A stretch of 64,000 nt of DNA from Macadamia tetraphylla. Taxonomy: Eukaryota; Streptophyta; Magnoliopsida; Proteales; Proteaceae. This document shows positions 55,184 through 64,000 of this stretch, in pieces. A program made the position numbers and the translations under genes. Below the pieces are notes generated by a model. The model saw only the letters and a list, made by a program, of their open reading frames with translations, did not search any database and was not told the origin of the DNA. The stretch is from positions 18,659,291 through 18,723,290 of the forward strand of contig CM040971.1 of assembly GCA_022985045.1 (NCBI GenBank), read 5' to 3'. Within the stretch, counting starts at the first letter, position 1. Each line of letters opens with the position of its first letter.

Positions 55184-55457
55184 CCCATCAAACTCTTGTG
55201 GCCTTTCAGAAGATCCTGCTGTACCATATATTCCATACATATACACATTTTAAACCAGACCATCATCTTACCAAAAAGAAATCAAAAAAGATAATTGGAG
55301 AAAATACAAATTAAAAAAAAGAACATTTTCTTTTTGCTATTATACATTCTTTGATTGAGTGGCCAAATCCCAACTCGCTCAAATCTCAATGTTCTCTTAT
55401 CAACAGCAATGGATAGGTTGGTGCAACTATATGGATTATACAACAGGGCTCACAGGA

Positions 55458-58400
55458 TTAAGATCCTCTAGTTCCTCTTTGCTTCTTGTCTTCCAGTCCT
55501 GCTGCTTCGTTCAACATGTCTGATGCATCTTTGTGCATGTCAAGCTTAGCAAGCGCAACAGCCTGCATGTAGAAGGCTGTCGGCCATTCTGGGTACACAC
55601 ACTGTGCTTGCATTGCATCTCTGAGGGCAGCATCTGGTTGGTCACTCATGAGATGGCAGAGGCTACGTCGCGCATAAACAGTAGGGGAAACCATTGTTCC
55701 CACATCAATGAACTGCAAAATGCATGAAGGCCATGTGAGAGGGCATTGATTTGTTACATACCCAGCCAAATTGGAAAAGGAAAAGAAACAAAAAGCCTTT
55801 GTTTACTAATTTTCTTGGACATTAGATTTTATAGTTTATAGTTTGATGGTCTCAAGTTGTAATACTTGTAGCATCATCACCTATATATGCTCCAGACTAG
55901 GGTAGCTACTATTCAATTGGTGTCACACCTTATGGATGGGTTATTATATAGACCAGGAACCATTCTGCCAAATTGCATGACTCAGAAAACCAGATGGCGA
56001 AACATGTGATGGGCAGTGATTAGGGTTCACCCCACAGTATTGGTAGTGTTATGATAATGATATCACCATAGTTGTCAAGGCGTCGCCTACGAGCCTTATT
56101 AGTGTCACCTTGATATTTCTCTCCTCCAACGCCTTTGATCACCTAGATGCCGCGACAACTATAGGCTTCACTGTCCTAAAACAATTAGACTAAACATTTT
56201 AAAATCATAAGATTTCCATTGGCAACATTTCAAGGTCACCTGTTCAATAATTGACCAAGCAGTTGGGGAGTCGAGCAATAGAGAAGCATACCTGAGAATA
56301 ACAATCTATTGCGGTCTTAAAATCTTTATCACGGAAGGCAAAATCCCCACGCTTCCTTGCTTCCAGCATATCTCGCATTTGTTGTGTCCACTCTTGGAAA
56401 GATAACTGAGAAAAAACCATGGACAAATATATCTCTCAGCATAATAAAAAACAATAATATGCCAGATTTTTTACCAATCAGTACAGGTCCATTACCTCAT
56501 TGGTTCCTTCATCATCTCTGTAGTGTGTCATCACCAAAATTTGATGGATAGCTGTGAGGTCCATTCGTGAACAAGCCTCACCCATTGGAGAGAGAGGATG
56601 CTGTGGTGTAGGAGGAGCTTCCTCATGCTTTGGAATTCCAAGCATCACATAAGACGGAACCTGAATACCAAAAAGTCCTGATGATCATGCACCGACTCAA
56701 AGATTTCTGGTTGTGACCTAGTATTCGTCATGAGCAAGCAAAAAAAATGCATATTGATTTGAAGGAAGAATAAAGTATTTCTCGTAGCGACCTAGTATTC
56801 ATCATAATGGACAAGTACATTTCTCTGGCCTGAGAAGTAGTGTTTACATCTACCACCGACATGCAAGAAACATCCCCACCAAACGGAGAAACAAAAATGG
56901 GAAGTATACCAGGATTCCCAGCCAAGTACAGTTTGGCTACCCTCCATTCAGTTATGTTAAAGGAAACCTAGAGTGGAAGAACTACGACCACTTCCAGCCA
57001 GACCACTGTCACTATAATCCATGTTCAAGGGGGAAGAGAACAGTGATGCAGATAAGTCATTAAAGGGTTTGTTTTATTAAAAATAAGTCTTTGGTTGGGT
57101 TATGTAGGTATTGGGCCTTTGATACAATGGGTTTTCTTTGTAATAGGCCACTTTAATGGGCCTAAAATATGGGTAGAAATTAAGAAAACGAGATTTAATT
57201 CATTAATTTAGTTCATGTTTTAAGCACTTCTTTGTTATTTCAGTTTTCTAGTCAGTTTAGGTTTCCCAATTAGTTAAGGATTGAGTTAGGCCTTTCACTT
57301 TTAATATTTGAGTCTGTTTTGAGTCAACTATAAAAGTTTCTGAGGGGCTCAACTCAAGCAAGGTACATGAATTTGAATGAAAATTTCTCTTACTGTTTGC
57401 AAAGACATGTCTAAGATAGGTTGTGTTCATCAACTGAGATATAGTTGCGGGTGAGAGACCCAGGCTAGGATAGCCATTCCCCTACCCCCATTCTTCCTTT
57501 CTTTATTTCCATGTTTTAATTTTCTGACTGTTCTTGAATCTGAAATTTATTGAATTTACTAGAAATCCTACCTGGGATTGGATCACCTGTGATTCGATCT
57601 TACATCAAACAGGATGGAAGAAACTATATTGGCTAAACATTACATTAAACTAATGACCTACCATTCATGTCATACATACTTGAATATCACCATAACAGAG
57701 CATATCAGGTTCCTACTCGACGGTAAAATACGTCCCAACCGGGACTTGAACCCAAAACATGGTAGTATTTTTCATATTCTCACTTACCCATCTTGGACAT
57801 ATGATCTTTAAATTATAGGCCAAAAAAAAGTTGAAAGTAAGATCTTAATCATACAGGCCAAAAAACAAGGTGAAACTAAGGACAACACACATGCTTACGC
57901 ACTTTAAGATGTATCATAATACGAAATTGTAGTAAAGCAAATCTAAGGATACAATTAATCAGGACCAAGTGATAGATTAGACTGGGACTAAGAGAAGGAG
58001 ATAGAGCACATAACATGAATCAACATTGTATCTAGTTTGTAGCTTTATCACCCCCCACCAAAAAAAAAAAAAAACAAAGATAAGCATGTAATATCGCTGT
58101 CACCCCACCCCCTACAGCGATGTTTCAAAACACGGAATTGGGGATCGGATCGGTCCCCGCCAGTTCTGATCTGTCAACTGGAATCAGTCCCAAAAACCCT
58201 AGAATCGGCCCTCAGATCTGAGAACACAATGATTCTAGGGTTTTGGACCATGAATCGGCCAGAATCAGGATCGGTCACAGCCAATTCGACCAATTCTGAT
58301 TCCGATTTTTGCGGTGCCCCCCAACAGACATAATAATAATTATGGTCCTCATCGCTGTATAAACAATTTTGAACTATCCGCGAATAAAAAATAAATAAAA

Positions 58401-60120
58401 ATCATCAAATAAATGTTCCCTGGTCCAGACACCCAAGAACTTGTTACCTACATCAGATCCAAAATCAACTCTTATGCCTACCCCTTGATTATGCAAAACA
58501 GAATTGAACCATACGCAATTCGGTCATTAGACACGGTTGGAACAATCAAGAGAAGGAGCGGAGCTGAAAATCACCCAGTCTACCCATTTATTGCCATCCC
58601 TATGATTTGCCCATCAATTGGAGTGTTTTCTCCTCACTGGGATAAGAAATTTTTATACAACACTCCACTTGATACCTGGATACGGGAATGCTGACATAGA
58701 TATTGATCCAGAGAACTGGGGCGTGACTTTTCATTTCCAAAGATCCAGGAAATGGATACCATGGGGAGAATACTGTCAAGTATGTTAATAAAATATATTC
58801 TAAGTGATTCTTTCATTTTCCTTTTCTTTCTGGTAAAGTTAAATAGTTTCTATGGTCAGGTTATGCCACTTTGCTAAACCTTGTAATTTTTTTCTAAGAA
58901 CAATAAGCTATTAATACCGTATTCAGAAAGCATCAATACAGGATCCAGGACAAATGTAGGCAATGTATGGTCAGTACTGTTGATATAGATACGGCAAATA
59001 GAAAAGATACAAATTATAAAACAGGAGGTCATTCAACAAATAAAGTTGGCTTCTCTGTAGTTTATGTGGATAAGACGGAAACATTCTTCTCCCTGTGCAG
59101 ATACATATGCTAAATTTCAGTATCTCGGTCAGAAATTCAGCCCTATTAGATCTAATCACCCCAACATATTTATATGTTGGTAAGCATAATTCTCTAATCA
59201 GTGGGTCTGGCTTGTTGCCCATTGCAATTATATAACAAAAGATATAATCAATGGTCAAGTGCTTGTTATTACAACCAATGAGACAAGCAAATTAATTAGG
59301 ACACACAGACATACATACACAAATACAAAAACAGTAACCTTCAATAAGAATCCAAATAAAAGAACTCACATCAGGTTTTGTGATCAGTGGTGCGAGTGTT
59401 GCAACAAGGTTTTTTGGATTTGGTCGCTCCCGAGGTTCATATTGCAAACAACGAGAAGCAAGCCCAACAACCTCAGTTGCCTCTTCAGTTGAAAAGTTTC
59501 CCTCCAAGTGTGAATCCATTAAGAGAAGAATGTTTTTGCCACGTATCATGTCAAGAGCCTGCATACATGCATGGAAGATCAAATTAACAAGATCAAGCCT
59601 CTTGGTTCAAATTATACTTCCCTTGATGAGTGTTATAAAACATAACATATTTCAAGGAGAGAACGAGCAAAAGATTAGATGTCCACCTCTAATGCAACCT
59701 AGACTTCGGTTGGTTCACTCCATTATTGAGGACCCCACACCCATCTTGCTGGTCAATTTTAACTCAAAACAGCAGAAGTGCTTCAGAAGTGAGTTAGGTT
59801 GAAAAATTTAATAGATATACGCACTAGATTCCATTACAGGGAAATGACATTCTTGTGTAATTACAAGAAACTTTAAACTCACTTTTAACACCGACCCTTT
59901 CTGTTCATGTCTACCTCATAAGATGGCAGCATGAATTAATGATGATGAAACATCACCAGACCTTGTTACATTTATTTATTTATTTTTACTCTAACAAAAA
60001 GCATAGTTTGAATTGACAATAAAGTAAGTCTTACATGACTTGGAGGAATGTGTTTCCCACTAAGAAGATCCAAGAGGACAGTTCCAAAGCTGAAGATGAC
60101 ACTTTCAGGAGTGACCCTTC
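55458..60120 (-). CDS. BSK: BR-signaling kinase (BSK), 3' exons only
   Basis: Five minus-strand exons with canonical GT-AG borders: 60120-60035, 59558-59370, 56660-56496, 56405-56292 and 55712-55458 (TAA at 55458-55460). They encode, in order, the end of the pseudokinase domain ('RVTPESVIFSFGTVLLDLL', 'SGKHIPPSH', 'LASRCLQYEPRERPNPKNL'), the linker ('PLSPMGEACSRMDLTAIHQ') and the C-terminal TPR region ('RKRGDFAFRDKDFKTAIDCY', 'TVYARRSLCHLMSDQPDAA', 'WPTAFYMQAVALAKL'). BSKs are N-myristoylated plasma-membrane receptor-like cytoplasmic kinases that relay brassinosteroid signals from BRI1 toward BSU1. All phases join without stops, so this part looks functional. The N-terminal exons must lie beyond 64000, implying a first visible intron over 3.8 kb long. 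The paralogue number cannot be assigned. Confidence 0.92.
56067..56163. mobile_element. MITE-like inverted-repeat element
   Basis: CATAGTTGTCAAGGCG at the left and GCCGCGACAACTATAG at the right form near-complementary ends around a ~65-bp AT-containing centre. The end motif is one I know from many small plant inverted-repeat elements. No clear target-site duplication is seen. It lies in the last BSK intron. Confidence 0.5.
57039..57612 (+). mobile_element. Solo LTR with AACAG target duplication
   Basis: A 564-bp unit (57044-57607) starts TGATGCAGATAAG, ends CTTACATCA, and is flanked by AACAG at 57039-57043 and 57608-57612. It carries a TATA box (CTATAAAAG, 57328-57336) in the middle and a T-rich start. 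TG...CA ends, promoter position and 5-bp duplication identify an LTR left by recombination between the two LTRs of an element. It sits in the 2.7-kb BSK intron, opposite to the gene's orientation. Confidence 0.8.
57328..57336 (+). promoter_or_regulatory. TATA box of solo LTR
   Basis: CTATAAAAG about 285 bp inside the solo LTR is the likely Pol II promoter of the lost element. It could drive transcription antisense to BSK. Confidence 0.55.
57640..57815 (-). mobile_element. SINE-like tRNA-derived fragment
   Basis: On the minus strand GGTTCAAGTCC (57752-57742) fits the Pol III B box. A weaker 'GATGGGTAAGTGAG' about 30-40 bases before it could be a degenerate A box. The spacing suits a tRNA-derived SINE head, but no terminal repeats or tail are clear, so this is a tentative call. 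Confidence 0.4.
58120..58312. repeat. AATCGG-rich foldback-like repeat
   Basis: Many copies of 'AATCGG', 'GATCGG' and 'GATTCTG' occur on both strands. A perfect 14-bp inverted repeat pairs 'AAAACCCTAGAATC' near 58193-58206 with 'GATTCTAGGGTTTT' at 58231-58244. The block differs from the flanking AT-rich intron. It is probably a small non-autonomous element. Confidence 0.4.
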
Positions 60121-60317
60121 CTGCAGAGTTACATATTTGAAAGATTGCAGAAGTATTAGTAAATATAAACTAGGAAAAACAGATGAGATAGTATGAATTA
60201 AGAAACAGTAATCATGCACATGGTTGCTGGTCCTGTGAGATATTCATCATCTCTTTTTCAAAACTAAGGTTAGGCACAAAGCCATGTAGGAGACAACAAG
60301 AGCCAAGAGGAGATATG

Positions 60318-60755
60318 ATGCTACAACACTTAGATACTTGGCATCATCTTGGGACCTTCCGTTATCGTCTTCCCCCCACACCCCACCCCCACCCCCACCC
60401 CCACCCCCCAAAAAAAAACCCTTATTTTGATGTATCATCTCTTTTCCATGTTTTGGATCCCCTTCCCCCTTTTTTGTTGTATCATCACTTTGGATTTGTC
60501 TTATTTCTGGCCTCCCTCCATTTTCTTGTTCCCCCTACTTCTTTGCTTGTTTCTCCCCACCTCCCCCCCCCAACCCTTTTTTTTTCTCAATTTTTGCTTC
60601 CTGGCTTGTTTAGTCCTCTCTGGTCAGGCTGGCTTGTTATTGGTAGGGCCTTCGCCTTGCTTAGCCGGTTTAGGCTGTCTGCTGTATCTGTTTTTTTTTG
60701 TGTGTATATTTTCCATTCACTCAAAAAAAATAAAATAAAAAATAATGCTACAACA
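60318..60755 (+). mobile_element. 5'-truncated LINE-like insertion with TSD
   Basis: ATGCTACAACA occurs at 60318-60328 and again at 60745-60755. The 416 bp between them ends in an A-rich tail ('CAAAAAAAATAAAATAAAA', 60722-60744). A target duplication over 10 bp plus an A-rich 3' end is the mark of a non-LTR retrotransposon. The body is pyrimidine-rich and ends with a 'GGTTTAGGCTGTCTGCTG' segment before the tail, as plant L1 3' UTRs often do. No coding part remains. It lies in the upstream BSK intron. Confidence 0.7.
60370..60412. repeat. (CCCCCA)n microsatellite
   Basis: Seven or so CCCCCA-type units followed by A8. It sits inside the LINE-like insertion. Confidence 0.9.
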
Positions 60756-62148
60756 AAAGGAAGCCATAAATCTCAAAAAGTAAAAAAATCACTGGAACAT
60801 TGGGCAGAGGAGTTTTATAGTTCCAAAGCTGAAAAGGCCTTTAAAAAGCTCCATGTATATATGGACAGCTATGTTACGGTATAGAAGTTCCAGAATTGGA
60901 CATTAGTAGAAAAAAAAAACCAGTGGAAATGGATGATATACAAAAAAAAAAAATTGAATTCTTGTGAGGTTTAAATACTGGACAAACATTTAAAAAAAAA
61001 AAAAATCATGGGTGGAGAAATAACAATAAAACAAGTCAAAATTTTAAAATGATTACATAGTATCTATCTTCTACCCAGATGATGTCCCCACTATGAAATA
61101 TAACAAGTTCATAGTCAAGAATTTAAATTTCATTTCTCCTACCATAACCAACATTAGATACATGTGACACATTTCCAGATTACTTATGGCATGTCATCAA
61201 CTGCTTGAGAAGGGTATCAGAGTTGATGTTTATCATCCATTACAAATAAAAATGCAGAAGATTGTGGCCAAAATTAAATGAAAAATATAAAGGTATCTGG
61301 ACTAATTGAGATCTCACTACCTCTATCCACCGACTTGTACCTGCCTGCCAGTCCTAACACTTGTAAACGTAGAAAACTCAGCAGAGGTCATCTTAATTCC
61401 ACTTTGCAATGTCATTATTGTCATGTATATATAATCAATGTCCATTAAGAGACTCTATTAAATCATCTTTATACTATCAAACAAAAAATCAGATTAATTG
61501 CTTTGTTTAATCGGGGATGTCAGTATGTCACTCACATACTTCCACTTCCTCATTCATACTCAATTGGATTTTGGGTACCAAGGTAGCAACTAGCTTAATC
61601 AACAACGAGGAACTCATAAGCCATGGCAAACATAACAATCTCATGTCATTTCATTTGATAAAACTAATAACGTTGGGAAGTCATCTGTGGGCATGTTGCA
61701 TTAATGTAAAAAAAGCATTTCTCATCTAGGCATCAAGCAGCCCTGAGTTTGGCAATAAACCTTTACTAACAAGATAAGAAAACTTCACAAACCATAAATT
61801 TGTGACAAAGATATTGCTAGACATGAACAAAGTGACCCTAGTGACCTTGTGTTTCCTCTAGAACAGAATCAGGAAGGGTTCTGCCCAAAACCCCAAAAGC
61901 ATACAACTACAAGCAACATCAACAGCAGCCAGATCCCATCAACCAAGCCTCCTAAGTAAAGATCCAAGAATCCTTTTGGTAATGAATTTTCATTGAAAAA
62001 AATAAAATTTGAAGCATCCTAGAGTTGTAGCATTAGATTCTGATTCATTTCTTAATCAATCCAAGTCAACAAAATTCAGTACTCATGGATTCAATCAGGA
62101 TGATATAGGATCAACAATGTAAACAAAGTCTATTTGGATTGGGAATTC
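60756..62148. other. Intronic sequence, no gene seen
   Basis: AT-rich sequence with short A runs and no conserved coding segment on either strand. I looked for the BSK exon that should precede 60120 and did not find it here. Confidence 0.5.
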
Positions 62149-63688
62149 TGTCACACCGACTCACACTTTGCAGGCTTTATCATATAATTACATATCAGCA
62201 ACGAATTACTGACATAGAGTGAGGACGTTATAATGCAGGGCCGGTGGGTCCCGAAAGACCCAACCCGGATGGCTGATGGGCCAGTTAAAAACTTAAGCAA
62301 CTCAGGTCTAAGATTAGGTGGCAAATTAGTAAATAGATTGATGTTTACAATCGAGTGGCAGCCCAGTAACTAGATTGAAGTTCAAAGGGGTGGAATGGCA
62401 CTTTTGTAAATAACCAGAAATACCTAATGTTTAAATAGGTCAGTTTAGAAGTGTGGGCACAAGTGGGAATTTGATATATTGTTCAGGGTCGGAATTGGAA
62501 CTAAAGGTAATTAAAGGACAAAGGTTAGTGGCACTATTGTAATAAATCAAGATTTAAAAGGGTCACAAGGTTATGGAAGGGTTTAGATTTATTTACTAGG
62601 GGTAAACTAGGAGGGGCAAGACTTAATGGCAGGAAGTAATAAAGGGGAGAAAGGGAGGGTCATTAATATGGGATAAGAGAAATCAAAGGGTTATTGATAA
62701 CCCACAACGGTTGTCTTCAACCTTTGGACAGAAACAAGGGCGGCAGAACCAGTCTGATTTCAGGTGATCGATCTCACATATGTGGGCCCCACTCAGAGTG
62801 AAATTTCAGGGATTAATTCTTAAGATTCAGCCCTACAATAGTAACCCCTCGAACCAGCAGCCTCAGATTAGCTTGGAAAATTCTGAAACAAGGCCTGGCG
62901 AAAGGGGTTGTGCTATGTTCTGGTTGCAGGGAAGGATTTCATTAAAGAAGGGGATGCAGGAGTTGAAACCCTAGGGCTTTGGGTCGCCTACAGGGTATAA
63001 CCTTCAACCCAAACTTCAAGTCCAACAGATTACAGATGAGAGCTCAAACAATTGCATTTCAGTCTGCTTGCATCACAAGTTGCAGGAAACGAAACAGAAA
63101 AGGAAAGAAGAGAAGTTGGGAGAGAAGGAGGGCGGGTGGGGCACCGCTCAGAAAGGGGTTTCAGCAAAGGAATTTACAGGAGAGAGAAAGAAGAGAGGGG
63201 AGATAGAGAGATCACAGGGAAGAAGAAGGGGGGGTTATCTCACTGGACAAGGAGGAAATAAGAGAGAAAAGAGGGGAGGGTTGAAATCTCACAGAAGAAG
63301 GAAGAGGGGGGGGGGGAGAAGGCAGCCACGCAGGCATTTCTCAAATTCAATTCATTCTTCAATCAATATCCCCATAACTTGGGTTACATGCCTAATTTAT
63401 AATAACCTAAATTAAATCTTCCTAATTAAAGTCTCAGACTAAAATAAAAATAAAATCTCCTAAAACCTAGACTAATAGCATTAGATACAAAGCAAGACTC
63501 AAATTAAAAACTTCTTACCTATCTGGAAACTACCCAAAAATAAAAGATTACAAATATTCCCAAATAAAATAAAATCCTAGAAGACTCTAATAACTTTGAA
63601 CCCAAATCGGTAATTTTGATCCCAAATTGGATCTGGTTCGTGGTCCGGGCTCTGGAGCGGGTTTGGATCAATCCATCAAGCTGCTACA
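62149..63688. mobile_element. Possible LTR of unidentified element
   Basis: The + strand begins TGTCACACCGAC and has a plausible end at GCTGCTACA (63688), giving TG...CA ends in either orientation. The body includes purine-rich runs (63100-63320) and repeated 'GGCACT.TTGTAA' phrases common in LTRs. AATTC precedes the start, and an AATTC also follows a CA at 63343, which would give a shorter alternative (62149-63343). Neither end is proven. Confidence 0.3.
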
Positions 63689-64000
63689 TCAACTTAGAGA
63701 AGAGTTTCTTAGACTCCAGGCTAGTGTTCGGTGGAGGGATGATATGGATTAGCTAAGGTTTCAATTTGAGAAAGAAATCTAGAGTATTAAGTGTTGTTCC
63801 AATAAAATTGAGATTTAGATGCCAGCTTTGCAAACTGTGTAGAAATTAGAATTCAGCAAAGGGAAGACCAAGGTTTATGGTCGAGAATTGAGATACCAAA
63901 AAAGATTCAAACAATGGAAAAGATACATGGTGCGATTTGAAAGGGCAAAAGGAGTTCGGCCATTTGGTTTAGTGTTGGGTAATGGGACCGAGTTTGGATT
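63689..64000 (+). other. Unassigned sequence at window end
   Basis: A short frame near 63680-63740 ('LLHQLREEFLRLQASVRW') has the look of a coiled-coil Gag start but stops at once. It could be the interior of the element whose LTR precedes it, or chance. The window ends before this can be settled. Confidence 0.25.

Noticed and set aside
57742..57752. Pol III B box suggesting a tRNA gene
   Set aside because: No acceptor stem, anticodon arm or proper A box can be folded around it; kept only as a tentative SINE trace.
60315..60884. 189-codon frame with a Pro/His/Leu-rich start
   Set aside because: It runs through a (CCCCCA)n microsatellite and the A-rich tail of the LINE-like insertion and crosses the insertion border.
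63052..63415. Arg/Lys/Glu/Gly-rich frames
   Set aside because: They arise from GGAAAGAAGAG-type purine runs, overlap in all three frames and have no homologous look.

Overview
This window is plant nuclear DNA, almost certainly from an angiosperm. It consists of nested and decayed Ty3/gypsy LTR retrotransposons followed by the edge of a genic region. The evidence is Tat-type and Del/Tekay-type gypsy elements, the plant-only DUF7745, PMD and PF20167 domains, and the 3' exons of a brassinosteroid-signalling kinase (BSK) gene. I cannot name the species. Three runs of exactly 100 N (17270-17369, 39121-39220, 53872-53971) divide the window into four contigs.

Contig 1 (1-17269) carries a decayed Tat element on the + strand: gag remnants, an internally deleted pol, integrase, a DUF7745 accessory gene, an A-rich tract, a 41-bp tandem array and a long LTR. 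That LTR is interrupted by a minus-strand Del/Tekay chromovirus. Contig 2 (17370-39120) repeats the last ~14.8 kb of contig 1 and then continues. It therefore holds the complete Del element (24823-38344) with both LTRs, ACACA target-site duplications, PBS, PPT, gag, pol and a chromodomain-type tail. An antisense PF20167-type gene lies in its 5' leader. The repeat across the first gap looks like two unmerged, roughly 1% divergent allelic contig ends rather than a real tandem duplication.

Contig 3 (39221-53871) holds a second, diverged Tat copy with dual RNase H, integrase and a sense DUF7745 gene. Opposite to DUF7745 lies a spliced antisense plant-mobile-domain (PMD)-like gene with eight recognisable exons and its own TATA box. 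This copy also preserves the empty target site of the Del insertion. Next come a minus-strand Tat-related LTR and a defective gypsy pol (RT to integrase C-terminus) followed by the start of its 3' LTR.

Contig 4 (53972-64000) is the host edge. It has a decayed last exon resembling plastid FTSHI1, tail to tail with five 3' exons of a BSK gene on the minus strand. The BSK introns contain a solo LTR with a perfect 5-bp TSD, a LINE-like insertion with an 11-bp TSD, and weaker MITE-, SINE- and foldback-like signals. No rRNA genes, intact tRNA genes or CRISPR arrays were seen.

The most interesting biology is that two unrelated gypsy lineages here each carry accessory genes outside gag-pol. The Tat family has a convergent sense DUF7745 / antisense spliced PMD pair between integrase and the 3' LTR. 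The Del element has an antisense PF20167 gene between PBS and gag. Small indels concentrate at CAG/CTG/CCGG, which looks like a CHG-methylation-linked consensus error, so many frameshifts may be technical.
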